A stretch of 64,000 nucleotides of DNA, from positions 186,001 through 250,000 of the forward strand of contig NZ_FNCC01000011.1 in the NCBI RefSeq assembly GCF_900100955.1, in the 5' to 3' direction. The notes under the pieces are model-generated. The model ran no database searches. It was not told where the DNA came from and saw only the letters and a list, made by a program, of their open reading frames with translations. This DNA comes from Lentzea fradiae (GTDB lineage Bacteria > Actinomycetota > Actinomycetes > Mycobacteriales > Pseudonocardiaceae). How positions within the stretch are numbered: position 1 is the stretch's first letter; each line of letters opens with the position of its first letter. Shown piece after piece: positions 36,381 to 46,327 of this stretch. The translations under genes were made by a program, and so were the position numbers.

Positions 36381-37302
36381 AGCGAATCCTCGGGTCGAGT
36401 ACGGCGTACAGGAGGTCGACGAGCAGGCTCATCAACAGGTACACCAGCACCAGCAGGGTCACGATGCCCGTGACCATGACGCCTTCCTTCTCCTGGATGC
36501 CGCGGAAGATCAGGCCGCCGATGCCGTTGATGTTGAAGACGCCCTCGGTGACGATCGCGCCGCCCAGGAGGCTGCCGAGGTCGGTGCCGAGGAACGTGAT
36601 CACCGGGATCAGCGAGTTGCGCAGCAGGTGGACGCCGACGACGCGGCTCTGCGGCTGGCCCTTCGCGTTGGCCGTGCGGACGTAGTCGGCGCGCCGGTTC
36701 TCGACGATGCTCGACCTGGTCAGGCGGGCCACGTAGGCCATCGAGAGGCTGCCGAGCACGAAGCCTGGCAGGATCAGCTCGCCGAACGTCGGGTCGGAGC
36801 TGACCGAGGTGTCCATCAGGTCGAAGCCCTGCGGACCCAGGTAGAGGCGCAGCACGAAACCGGTGACGAAGACCGGCAACGAGATCAGGAACAGGGTCGA
36901 GACCAGGACGAGGTTGTCCAGGAAGCCCGACTTGCGCAGGCCGGTGAGGACACCGGCGATGATGCCGATGACGGCCTCGATGATCAGCGCGATGATGCCC
37001 ATCTTGAGCGTGATCGGCCACGAGGTGGCGATCTGCTCGCCGACGGAGACGCCGTTGAAGGTGGTGCCGAAGTCACCGGTCACCAGGTTGCCGAGGTACT
37101 TGAAGTACTGGATCAGCAACGGGTCGTTCAGGTTGAGCTTGTCGCTCATCTCGGCCACGTAGGCCGGATCGCACGGCCGCTGGCCGCACTTGCCCGCGAA
37201 GGGGTCCTGCGGGATCGCCCAGACGAGGGCGTAGATCAGGAAGGTGGTCCCCAGGAAGACCGGTATCAGCTGCAGCAGACGGCGCAGCACATAGCGACCC
37301 AT
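36373..37302 (-). CDS. Oligopeptide ABC transporter permease, OppB/DppB type
   Basis: The 309-residue permease begins MGRYVLRRLLQLIPVFLG, the classic OppB/DppB N-terminus, with six helices in all and the coupling loop YVRTANAKGQPQSRVVGVHLL. The start is ATG 37302. An extracytoplasmic loop after helix 1 has a Cys pair (KCGQRPCDP). It is separated from the binding-protein gene by a hairpin at 37353-37392, which probably lowers permease expression relative to the binding protein. Confidence 0.92.
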   Translation of the reverse strand: MGRYVLRRLLQLIPVFLGTTFLIYALVWAIPQDPFAGKCGQRPCDPAYVAEMSDKLNLNDPLLIQYFKYLGNLVTGDFGTTFNGVSVGEQIATSWPITLKMGIIALIIEAVIGIIAGVLTGLRKSGFLDNLVLVSTLFLISLPVFVTGFVLRLYLGPQGFDLMDTSVSSDPTFGELILPGFVLGSLSMAYVARLTRSSIVENRRADYVRTANAKGQPQSRVVGVHLLRNSLIPVITFLGTDLGSLLGGAIVTEGVFNINGIGGLIFRGIQEKEGVMVTGIVTLLVLVYLLMSLLVDLLYAVLDPRIRYE

Positions 37303-37352
37303 GAGGTCGGCTCCTTGCGTGGTGGGGGGTGCCCGGGATCCTGGAACACCGT

Positions 37353-37392
37353 TCCGGCCCCGCGCCCGTAACGCTCGAGGGACGCGGGGCCG
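37353..37392 (-). terminator. Partial terminator between binding protein and permease genes
   Basis: CCGGCCCCGCG (37353-37363) and CGCGGGGCCGG (37382-37392) are perfect 11-bp arms with an 18-base loop, inside a transporter operon. It likely attenuates transcription or protects the 3' end of the binding-protein mRNA. Confidence 0.6.
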
Positions 37393-37423
37393 GACGGTTG
37401 TTCAGAACTCAGGTGGTCGGCAA

Positions 37424-39046
37424 TCAGCCCTTGACCCGGATCGACTCCAGGACGGCCTGACGCTTGAACGACATCTTGGCGTCGATCAGGTTCTTCGAAC
37501 GGCCGCCGATGCCCTTCTCGTTCCAGGTCGGCATGGAGGGCAGGTCCCTGGCGATGATGTCCTCGGCCTGCTGGTAGAGCTTGATCGCCTCGTCCTCGTT
37601 GGCCGTGCTGTCAGCCTGCTTGAGCAGCGCGTCGACCTCGGGGTTCGAGTAGTTCGAGTCGTTGGACGACCCACCCGTGCGGTACAGCGGGTTGAGGAAG
37701 TTCTCGATCGACGGGTAGTCGGCCGACCAGTCGGAGCGGCTCATGCCGGTCAGCTGCTTGCCGTCGACGATCTGGCGGAACGCACCGAAGTTGGTGGCGC
37801 CGACGAACTCGCACTCGATCTCGAGGGCCTGCTTGATGCTGTTGCACGCGGCCTCGAGCGGCTCCTTGCGGCCACCGTCCTGGTTGGACTGGATGGTGAG
37901 CTTGCCGGTGAAGCCGGACTCCTTCAGCAGCTCCTTGGCCTTCTCCGGGTTGTACTTGCAGTACTCACCACAGGTGTCGGCGCGGTAGCCCTTGATGCCG
38001 GGCGAGACGAAGCTGGTGGACGGCACGTACGAGCCGGCCAGCACGGTCTTCGTGATCTGCTCCCGGTTGATGGCCATCGAGACGGCCTGGCGCAGCTTCA
38101 CGTTCTTGAACGCGTCGATGTACTGCGGGAACGCGATCGCGCTCTGACCCAGCAGGTTCGCGGTCACGACCTGCTCGCCGAGGTCCGCCTTGTACTTCTC
38201 GCCGACCTTGGCCGACGGGGGCAGGGCCTCCATGAAGTCCAGCTTGCCGGACACGAGGTCCTGGTAGGCGGTCTCCTGCGAGGAGTAGATCTTGTAGTCC
38301 AGGGTCTTGAAGTGGACCTTGTCCTCGCCCTGGTACTCGTCGAAGCGCTCCATCTTGATCAGCGCGTTCGGCGTGCGGGAGACGAACTTCAGCGGGCCGT
38401 TGCCGATCGGCTTCGCCTCGGCCGCCTTCGGGTCCGCGAAGAACGAGTCGGCCATCGGCGAGAACGGCGTGTAGCCGATCATCGTCGTGAAGACCGAGGT
38501 CGGCCCGTTGAGGGTGACCTTGAACTCGTAGTCGCCGGTGACCTCGAGGCCGGACATCTTGTCCTTGGCCGGCTGGGCGTTCTCGTCGGACGGGTGGACG
38601 TCCTCGAAGCCCTGGATCACGGAGAAGAACGACGCCGCCTGCTGGGCGTTCGGCGCGTACGCGGCGTAGTTCCAGGCGTCGACGAAGTTCTTCGCCTTGA
38701 CCTCGGTGCCGTCGTGGAACTTCCAGCCCTGCTTGATCTTGATGTCGTAGACCTTGGCGTCACTCGACGTGATCGACTCGGCCATCAAGTTGTAGGGCGC
38801 GCCGTCTTCCGCCTTGTAGCCGACCAGACGCGAGAACAGGGCGTCGGTGACCTTGCCACCGCCCGCCTCGGTCGTGTTGGCCGGGAAGAGCGTGCTCTTC
38901 GGCTCGGTGCCGTAGATCGACACCGTGCCGTCCGGGTTCTCCTTGCCGTCGCCGTCGGAGGAGCTGCCTCCACCGCCGCCGCACGCGCTGAGCGTCATGG
39001 CCAGCGTGATGGGCAAAGCCACCCACGCAACCCGTGATCGCGACAT
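37424..39046 (-). CDS. Oligopeptide ABC transporter substrate-binding lipoprotein
   Basis: The 540-residue SBP_bac_5 family protein has a lipoprotein signal ending LSAC with lipidated Cys22, followed by a Gly/Ser linker. Family segments include GWKFHDGTEVKAKNFVDAW and LRQAVSMAINREQI. ATG 39046 was chosen because GGGAGAG is about 4 bases upstream and the signal peptide begins here; an upstream frame extension adds no signal features. It captures peptides outside the membrane and delivers them to the permeases encoded downstream. The ligand is not predictable; nickel or heme binding cannot be excluded. Confidence 0.92.
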   Translation of the reverse strand: MSRSRVAWVALPITLAMTLSACGGGGGSSSDGDGKENPDGTVSIYGTEPKSTLFPANTTEAGGGKVTDALFSRLVGYKAEDGAPYNLMAESITSSDAKVYDIKIKQGWKFHDGTEVKAKNFVDAWNYAAYAPNAQQAASFFSVIQGFEDVHPSDENAQPAKDKMSGLEVTGDYEFKVTLNGPTSVFTTMIGYTPFSPMADSFFADPKAAEAKPIGNGPLKFVSRTPNALIKMERFDEYQGEDKVHFKTLDYKIYSSQETAYQDLVSGKLDFMEALPPSAKVGEKYKADLGEQVVTANLLGQSAIAFPQYIDAFKNVKLRQAVSMAINREQITKTVLAGSYVPSTSFVSPGIKGYRADTCGEYCKYNPEKAKELLKESGFTGKLTIQSNQDGGRKEPLEAACNSIKQALEIECEFVGATNFGAFRQIVDGKQLTGMSRSDWSADYPSIENFLNPLYRTGGSSNDSNYSNPEVDALLKQADSTANEDEAIKLYQQAEDIIARDLPSMPTWNEKGIGGRSKNLIDAKMSFKRQAVLESIRVKG

Positions 39047-39224
39047 CAGTCTCTCCCGCCTTTCCCCGGCGCCGCTCGCAGGATATTGCGAGCGCACACC
39101 TCCCCGGGAGGTCTCGTCCACCTCCCAAAACGTGAGAGGACGTTAACCGGGGTGTCCAGGAGTACGCGCATCGAAAGCGGTCACAAAAGAGTCACGATCA
39201 GCTCAAGTGGACCTTAATTGGCAC

Positions 39225-40166
39225 TCAGACCAGCGAAAACGCGATGCCGTCGAGGATGTCGTGCTCACTGCACACGAGCGTGCGAATACCCGCGCGATTC
39301 TCGAGCTCCTCGGCAATCGCACGCAGTACCACCACTCCACCGCAGATCACGTCCACTCGGCCGGGGTGCATGGGCCCCAACGAGGCACGATCATCATGCG
39401 TCATGGAAAGGATACTGTCGGTGATGTGACGAACATTGTCAAGTGTGATGCGGCTGAGGTGAATATCGTCGCTGTTGTACACCTCCAGCCCCTGGACCAG
39501 GGCTGACAATGTCGTGACCGTTCCGGCGACCCCGATCCACGTCTTTGCCTTCTCCACCGGAACGGTGGTGAAAGCCTCTTTGACCGCTTGTCGCGCAAAC
39601 GCTTCCGCGTGTTCGATCTCATCCCTTTTCGGGGGGTCGGAGTGCAGGAACCGCTCCGTCAACCGGACGCAGCCGATGTCCACCGACCGTCCCGCCTCGA
39701 CCTCCGTGCCGGTGCCGAGGACGAACTCCGTCGAACCACCACCCAGATCGGTGACGAGGAAGGGTCCCTCGTCCGGGTCAAGATCGGAGACGGCGCCGAG
39801 GTAGGACAGCCGCGCCTCCTCGTCCCCCGAGATGACCTCCGCGGGCGCCCCGAGGATCTCCTCGGTCATGCCGAAGAAGTCGTCCCGGTTGCTCGCGTCC
39901 CGCGTGGCGCTGGTGGCCACCATCCGTGCCCGCTCGACGCCCTTGCGTTGCATCGTGCGCGCGTAGTCGAGGAGGGCCTGGCGCGTGCGCTCGATCGCGT
40001 CGGGATGCAGCCGACCCGTCGCGTCGACCCCCTGACCGAGCCGGACGATCTGCATCTCGCGGTGAACGTCCCGCAACCAGACGGTGCCGTCGTCACGCTG
40101 GGTGACGTCGGCGACCAGCAGCCGGATCGAGTTGGTCCCGCAGTCGATGGCCGCAACGCGCGACAT
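39225..40166 (-). CDS. Ppx/GppA family exopolyphosphatase
   Basis: The 313-residue protein has the actin-like nucleotide fold: AAIDCGTNSIRLLVAD at the N-terminus and VTDLGGGSTEFVLG at about residue 130. It removes terminal phosphate from polyphosphate or pppGpp; actinobacterial homologues (Rv1026 type) favour short polyphosphate. ATG 40166 has GAGGAG about 6 bases upstream. In M. tuberculosis this gene directly follows eno-Rv1024-Rv1025; here the same order is interrupted by several genes. Confidence 0.9.
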   Translation of the reverse strand: MSRVAAIDCGTNSIRLLVADVTQRDDGTVWLRDVHREMQIVRLGQGVDATGRLHPDAIERTRQALLDYARTMQRKGVERARMVATSATRDASNRDDFFGMTEEILGAPAEVISGDEEARLSYLGAVSDLDPDEGPFLVTDLGGGSTEFVLGTGTEVEAGRSVDIGCVRLTERFLHSDPPKRDEIEHAEAFARQAVKEAFTTVPVEKAKTWIGVAGTVTTLSALVQGLEVYNSDDIHLSRITLDNVRHITDSILSMTHDDRASLGPMHPGRVDVICGGVVVLRAIAEELENRAGIRTLVCSEHDILDGIAFSLV

Positions 40167-40250
40167 GAGGTGCTCCTCGGTGGTTCCGATGTTCTCCGGC
40201 AAGCATCGCGCACCCGGAGAACTCGGCGGACGCACCCCTGACCGCTCGGA

Positions 40251-41099
40251 TCAGGACGCCTGCCGCACCTCTTCGGGGATGACCGTGCCCCTGGCGCGAC
40301 GTTCCTCGAGGTCATCCGCGATGTGCACGGTCGCCGCGTCCGACGTCGAGCGAACGACCGCGAGTCCCTCCTGCCAGGCGCTTGTGTCCCCGGCGAGCCG
40401 CAACAGGTGCACCAGGGCACGTCGGCGGACAGATCGGCTCGGGTCCCGCAACGCCGCCAGGTACACCCCCACCACCGGGAGGTCCAGCTCCCCCATCAGC
40501 TGGACGGCTTGGAAGCGGACACCCGGACACGGATCGCGCAGCGCGGCCTGCTCGACCAGCTCCACGGTCCCAGCCGCGACGTCCGGAAGGGCACCCAGCT
40601 CGTGCACGGCACGAGCTCGTTCGGCACCGTCCGGCGACCCGAGCACGACGTCGACGAGGACGTGTTCCGGTCGTGGTGGAGTGACCCGCAGACTGACGCC
40701 TTCCGCCATCAACCAGTTCAGATACCACTCGGTGAAGTCCCGTTCCTGCCTGACCTCCGTCCGGACCTCCCCCACCAAGTCCACGAGCCGGCCCGTGAAC
40801 GAACCGGTCAGCAGCAGGACCGTCACGTCCGCGCCGCCGTGGTACGCGACCCGCAGCCCCGGGAACGTCCCCTCCGGCAGCTCGATGCTCATCACATTCC
40901 CCGGCAGTTCCACCGTCCGCCAGGTGCTGAGCTCGCACAACCCGTGGCCGGGTCCGAGACCCCCATCACCCACCAGGAGGAGGAAGTCCCTGTACCCGTC
41001 CGGCAGGCTGACCCCGTTGGCTCGTTCGAACACCTCGATCCGAGCCGCCGAGAGGGGCTTGCCCAGGCGACGACCACGCAACGTGCGGCTGTGCGCCAC
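40251..41099 (-). CDS. SMI1/KNR4-like protein with HEAT-type repeats
   Basis: The 282-residue protein has an N-terminal SMI1/KNR4-like domain (about 1-140: LSAARIEVFERANGVSLPDGYRDFLL, then the LLVGDGGLGPG turn) and a C-terminal alpha-helical part (150-260) with HEAT-like helices bearing DPCPGVRFQAVQLM and DPSRSVRRRALVHLL. SMI1 proteins are often immunity proteins against polymorphic toxins, but no toxin is seen next to it. The GTG 41099 start lacks a clear ribosome site. It is 56 bases downstream of the DUF397 gene. Confidence 0.72.
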   Translation of the reverse strand: MAHSRTLRGRRLGKPLSAARIEVFERANGVSLPDGYRDFLLLVGDGGLGPGHGLCELSTWRTVELPGNVMSIELPEGTFPGLRVAYHGGADVTVLLLTGSFTGRLVDLVGEVRTEVRQERDFTEWYLNWLMAEGVSLRVTPPRPEHVLVDVVLGSPDGAERARAVHELGALPDVAAGTVELVEQAALRDPCPGVRFQAVQLMGELDLPVVGVYLAALRDPSRSVRRRALVHLLRLAGDTSAWQEGLAVVRSTSDAATVHIADDLEERRARGTVIPEEVRQAS

Positions 41100-41155
41100 G
41101 ATGTGGAGGAGAGGCTCGGGGAAGCGTTCGGCCAGAGTCCTGCCGACTTCCTCGA

Positions 41156-41425
41156 TCAGCCGGGAAGCGATGACTTGACCTGCTGGAGAAGGGCGGACCA
41201 GGCCGCCTCCGACACCGGCAGGTGGGTGGCGGGAGCCTTGCTGTCACGGATGCCGACGCTGCGTCCGACTTCGACACACTCGCTGCCCGACGCGCTGTGA
41301 CTGCTCTTCTGCCAGCCCACCTCAACGCAGTCACTGGCGGAAGGGCTGTGGCTGCTCTTTCGCCAGCTCACCTCGACACAGTCACTCGCCTCAGGGCTGT
41401 AGCTGCTCTTGCGCCAGGTCGACAT
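41156..41425 (-). CDS. DUF397 protein with three tandem DUF397 motifs
   Basis: The 89-residue protein belongs to the DUF397 family that partners XRE/DUF5753 regulators. The motif W-(R/Q)-KSS-x-S-x8-CVEV occurs three times in a row (about residues 4-19, 21-36 and 38-53) instead of the usual one, followed by a normal tail with VGIRDSK and a C-terminal helix. ATG 41425 has GGGGGAG about 7 bases upstream. It lies 13 bases after the regulator gene. Partners of this kind counteract or tune the regulator in Streptomyces (WhiJ, Scr1/Scr2 systems). Confidence 0.85.
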   Translation of the reverse strand: MSTWRKSSYSPEASDCVEVSWRKSSHSPSASDCVEVGWQKSSHSASGSECVEVGRSVGIRDSKAPATHLPVSEAAWSALLQQVKSSLPG

Positions 41426-41438
41426 CCAGAACTCCCCC

Positions 41439-42269
41439 TCAGGCAAGCATGGCCGTGATCAGCCTCCTGGATTCTTCCGCACCCAACGCATCTCGATCCA
41501 ACCACTTCAGCACTTCGGCGTAACTGGCAAGAGAGTCTTTGTCCTCCAAGAAGAGACCGGCGGTCTGACTCTCGACGAACACGACCGGTTCGTACTGGTT
41601 GAAGGTGAGCCGCGTGAACGAGCCAGACATGCCCGCGTGCGCGCCGATGGCGGTCGGCACCACCCGGAGGGTGATGTAGTTGCGTGTCGACATCTGGTGG
41701 AGGTGGGTCAGCTGCGCCCGCATGACCTCCGGCCCGCCGACCGGCAGCCGCAGTGCCTGCTCGTGCACGAAGAACACGAACTCGCGGCCGGGCTGGAAGC
41801 TCGCCTGGCGGTCGAGCTTCGCGCGCACCAGCGCGTCGATGTCGGCGGGCTTGATCTTGGCGGACTTCTCGGCGGCGGCGCGGATGTAGCCCGCGATCTG
41901 GAGGTGGCCGGGGACGAGGTTCATCGACCACACCGTGATCTTGCTGGCGAGCCGTTCCTGGCTGATCAGGGAGTGCACCTGGTCGGGTACGCCGTCCTCG
42001 GGGAACAGCAGCCAGCCCTTCTCCCTCGACTCGCGGTACAGGGTCAGCAGGTGCTCGACGTCGGTGTGCGGGGCGCGGCAGTAGGACAGCAGGCGCACGA
42101 CGTCGAGCTCGCTGACGCCGCCCTTGCCCTGCACCACGTCCGAGACCTTGGCCTCCTGCCAGTCCAGCACTTGGGCGAGTCTGCGCTGGGTCATGCCGCT
42201 CTGCTCGATGGCGTCACGCACGCCATTGCCGAACTCCCGGCCCACCACGCTTGAGTTGCGCTTCGGCAT
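41439..42269 (-). CDS. XRE-family regulator with DUF5753 domain
   Basis: The 276-residue protein has an N-terminal helix-turn-helix (about 14-70: SGMTQRRLAQVLDWQEAKVSDVVQGKG) and a C-terminal DUF5753 domain (about 90-270: YRESREKGWLLF, HLHQMSTRNYITLRVVP, PVVFVESQTAGLFLED). It matches the actinomycete-specific Scr1/WhiJ type, expressed with DUF397 partners and linked in Streptomyces to developmental control. The targets of this copy are unknown. Confidence 0.9.
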   Translation of the reverse strand: MPKRNSSVVGREFGNGVRDAIEQSGMTQRRLAQVLDWQEAKVSDVVQGKGGVSELDVVRLLSYCRAPHTDVEHLLTLYRESREKGWLLFPEDGVPDQVHSLISQERLASKITVWSMNLVPGHLQIAGYIRAAAEKSAKIKPADIDALVRAKLDRQASFQPGREFVFFVHEQALRLPVGGPEVMRAQLTHLHQMSTRNYITLRVVPTAIGAHAGMSGSFTRLTFNQYEPVVFVESQTAGLFLEDKDSLASYAEVLKWLDRDALGAEESRRLITAMLA

Positions 42270-42372
42270 GGAAGCGAACGCTAGGAGACGAACTCCCCAT
42301 CACCCCAACGTTTTGGGCCGAATAGGCCCGAACGAAGTACGGGTTGGAGCCGCTCCAACGCGACACGCCGGG

Positions 42373-43734
42373 CTAGCTGGGCGTGGTCGTTACCAGGCTC
42401 TGGGAAGTCTGCGGGGCGCTGCTCTCCTCGCGGACGCTGCTCGCGGCGCTCGACGACTGGGCCGATGACTGGGCCGGAGCGGACGACTGGGCCGGGGCGG
42501 AGGACTGCGACGACGTCAGGGAGGTCGTCTCGGAGCGGGGCGTGGTCGAGGGCTCGGTCTGCGGCGGCACCGACGAAGTGGTCGTCGTGGTCGTGGACGA
42601 CGAAGGCGGCGTGGTGGTCGTCGGGCACTCGGACGACGGGGTGGTCGACGACGGCGGCGTCGAGGACGTGGAGGTCGTCGTCGACGTGGTGGTGGAAGTG
42701 GTGGTGGTCGTCGTCGGCGTCGGGCAGTTCGGCGTGGACGGCGTCGTCGTGGTGGTGGTCGTCGAGGACGGGTTCGACGTGGTCGACGGGGTGCCGGGGT
42801 CGGGGTTGCCGGGCTGGGTGCCGGGGTTGCCCGGGGTGGGGTTCTGCTGGTTGTTGCCGTTGTCCGGGAGCAGCGGGAGTAATGGCAGCGCGTTGACGTT
42901 GTCCGTGTACTGCCGGGCCCAGTTCAGGACCGTCTGGACGTACGACGTCGAACGGTTGTAGCGGAAGACGGCCGCGGCGCGGTCGTTCTGCTTGGTCAGG
43001 TCGCCGCCGCCCGCGCACAGGTAGCGGCCCGCGCCCAGGGCGGCGTCGTAGACGTTGTTCGGGTTGACGGCGCCGTCCTCGTTGCCGTCGGCGCCGAAGC
43101 TCGCCCAGGTGCCCGGGATGAACTGCATCGGGCCGACCGCGCGGTCCCAGGCGGTGTCGCCGTCGAGGCGGCCTCCGTCGGTGTCGCGGATGGCGGCCAT
43201 GCCGGGGGCGCCGTTGAGGACCGGGCCGAGGATCTTGGGGGTGGCGTCGCCGACGGCGTTCACGCGGCCGTTGTTCGCGTGGTTCGACTCGACCTTGCCG
43301 ATGCCCGCGAGCAGGGCCCAGTCGAGGTTGCAGCCGGGGACGAGCTCGGCCATCTTGTCCTCGGCGCGCAGGTACGCCTCCAGCACGACGCCGGGGATGC
43401 CGTAGTCGCCGGGGAAGTCGTCGATCACGCCGGGTTCGGTGTCGAGGTCGAGGTCGCCGTCCTCGAGGTCGGCGAGCAGGGCCGCGCTCAGCTCCTCCGA
43501 CAGCGGCAGGCGGCCGGCCGCACCGAGCTCCGCCGGGTCTCTGACCAGGGCGCCGAAGACGTCGGCGGGGCCGAGTGTGACAGCGATGTCGTTGTGCTTC
43601 GAGAGGTTGACCCAGTCGACCAGCTTCGTGCCGACGACCAGCGACGGCGCGAGCATCGCAGCCAGCGCGGCGACGGCGAACCCCTTTTTCTTCGGGGACA
43701 TCACCGCGGGGCCGCGCAGTTTGGCCATAGCCAC
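42373..43734 (-). CDS. Secreted lytic transglycosylase with low-complexity Thr/Ser tail
   Basis: The 453-residue protein has an N-terminal export helix (about 16-36), a linker, then a lysozyme-like transglycosylase domain (about 115-285). The catalytic Glu is in GIGKVESNHA. Other marks are RAVGPMQFIPGTWASFG and AAGRYLCAGGGDL, followed by FRYNRSTSYVQTVLNWA. From about 290 the chain is Asn/Pro/Gly and then almost pure Thr/Ser/Pro, a wall-spanning region. GTG 43734 fits AGAGGTGA at about 7 bases. It resembles LpqU (Rv1022), also an eno neighbour, but lacks a lipobox. Confidence 0.88.
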   Translation of the reverse strand: MAMAKLRGPAVMSPKKKGFAVAALAAMLAPSLVVGTKLVDWVNLSKHNDIAVTLGPADVFGALVRDPAELGAAGRLPLSEELSAALLADLEDGDLDLDTEPGVIDDFPGDYGIPGVVLEAYLRAEDKMAELVPGCNLDWALLAGIGKVESNHANNGRVNAVGDATPKILGPVLNGAPGMAAIRDTDGGRLDGDTAWDRAVGPMQFIPGTWASFGADGNEDGAVNPNNVYDAALGAGRYLCAGGGDLTKQNDRAAAVFRYNRSTSYVQTVLNWARQYTDNVNALPLLPLLPDNGNNQQNPTPGNPGTQPGNPDPGTPSTTSNPSSTTTTTTTPSTPNCPTPTTTTTTSTTTSTTTSTSSTPPSSTTPSSECPTTTTPPSSSTTTTTTSSVPPQTEPSTTPRSETTSLTSSQSSAPAQSSAPAQSSAQSSSAASSVREESSAPQTSQSLVTTTPS

Positions 43735-43880
43735 GAATTCTCACCTCTCGTGCGTCATCGCGGCGCGCCGTCTCGCGTTACGGCGGACACCCCACGTGCC
43801 GACCCGTTCCACCCTGCCCCACTACAGGGGACCAGGTGTACCCAAGACGGGGTGAAGCGTGCGTTCGGTTGCTTTGACCG

Positions 43881-44393
43881 TTAACCGGCCGCCGTCTCGG
43901 CGCAGTCGCCTGCGGGCCACAACTCCTGCGCCTTCAAGAGTGCCAGGGCTTCGTCTCCCATGGGGTTGACCCCGGGGCCCTTCGCGAGGGCATGGGCGAC
44001 GTGCACGTGGAGGCACTTGACCCTGCCCGGCATGCCGCCCGCGGTGACCTGAGTGCCGAGAGACTCGATGGCGTCGCGTTCGGCGAGGTAGGACTCGTGG
44101 GCGCGCAGGTAGGCGGCGGCCAGCTCCTCGTCAGTGGCCAGGCGCTCGGTCTGCTCCTTCATCAGCCCGCCGCTCTCCAGCGTGCTGACCAGCGAGTTCA
44201 GCTTCGGGCAGGTCAGGTAGTACAGCGTCGGGAACGGCGTCCCGTCGGGCAGCCGCGGGTCCGTCTGCACGACGTTCGGGTGCCCGCTGGGGCACCGCGA
44301 GGCGATCGCACGGGTCCCGCGCGGCGTGCGGCCGAGCTGCTGCGTGACCGTTTCCAGGTCCTCAGCACTTACTTGTGCGTCACCGATTCCCAC
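43881..44393 (-). CDS. DUF501 family protein
   Basis: The 170-residue protein matches DUF501 (Rv1025-like): QLGRTPRGTRAIASRCPSG, LPDGTPFPTLYYLTCP and a C-terminal VKCLHVHVAHALAKGPGVNPMGDEAL with conserved Cys/His residues that may bind metal. GTG 44393 has GAGGA just upstream and overlaps the ftsB-like gene by 25 bases. The function is unknown; the eno - ftsB-like - DUF501 order is conserved in actinobacteria. Confidence 0.88.
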   Translation of the reverse strand: MGIGDAQVSAEDLETVTQQLGRTPRGTRAIASRCPSGHPNVVQTDPRLPDGTPFPTLYYLTCPKLNSLVSTLESGGLMKEQTERLATDEELAAAYLRAHESYLAERDAIESLGTQVTAGGMPGRVKCLHVHVAHALAKGPGVNPMGDEALALLKAQELWPAGDCAETAAG

Positions 44394-44863
44394 AGTTCCT
44401 CGTACCACGATCCCTGGGCCGCGGGCTTGCCGGACGGCCTCTCCGATTCGGTGTTGCGAGCCTCGTCGCCCGGCAGCTGCACGATGTAGGGCGTCTCGCC
44501 GGGCCGCACCCAGTGCAGCCGCTTGCGCGCCTCGATCTCCACGTAGCCGGGGTCCTGCAGCTGCGCCTTGCGCTGTTCCAGCGCGGCGACGGTCTCGCGC
44601 AGCTTCTGCTGCTCGGCTCCCACGTCGCGCAGCTCGTCGCGTTGTGAGAGGTAGGTCCGCAGCGGGACCGCGATGCTCAGCGCCAGTGCGCACAGCACCA
44701 TCGCGAACATCGCGGCCCGCCGCGTCCCGGTCATGCCGAACGCGCCACCCGTGCCGTCGCCCTTGCGGGACGGCGCCTTGGGACGCGGTGGCTTGCGAGC
44801 GCGCGCGGGCCGCGCCTCCCGTTCGGTACGGGGGCGGCGAGGACGACGCGCGCGCTCGGCCAC
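44369..44863 (-). CDS. FtsB/DivIC-like septum formation initiator
   Basis: The 164-residue bitopic membrane protein has an Arg/Pro/Lys-rich cytoplasmic N-terminus (1-45), one helix (about 50-68) and an external coiled coil (about 72-105: LSQRDELRDVGAEQQKLRETVAALEQRKAQL). The DPGYVEIEARKRLHWVRPGE block that follows is diagnostic of the FtsB/DivIC family in the divisome. It starts 3 bases after eno. Confidence 0.9.
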   Translation of the reverse strand: MAERARRPRRPRTEREARPARARKPPRPKAPSRKGDGTGGAFGMTGTRRAAMFAMVLCALALSIAVPLRTYLSQRDELRDVGAEQQKLRETVAALEQRKAQLQDPGYVEIEARKRLHWVRPGETPYIVQLPGDEARNTESERPSGKPAAQGSWYEELWESVTHK

Positions 44864-44866
44864 GAC

Positions 44867-46195
<1,329 letters not shown>

Positions 46196-46268
46196 CTACT
46201 TGTCCCAGGTGACCGGGCGGGCTCGACACCTCCGGATCGGTTGCGGATCACGGTGGAGCACCGGTGCC

Positions 46269-46294
46269 GGTCGTCTGAATCGTGCCAGACGACC
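46269..46294 (-). terminator. Terminator downstream of the P450 gene
   Basis: GGTCGTCTG (46269-46277) and CAGACGACC (46286-46294) are perfect 9-bp arms with an 8-base loop, 33 bases beyond the P450 stop on the minus strand. Confidence 0.65.
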
Positions 46295-46327
46295 CGGCCG
46301 CTGCCCAGGCCCCTCCTCGACGCGGGC

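Noticed and set aside
42383-42961. Acidic/Val-rich frame opposite the transglycosylase tail
   Set aside because: It is the reverse complement of the ACC/ACG Thr-rich tail codons, a low-complexity shadow.
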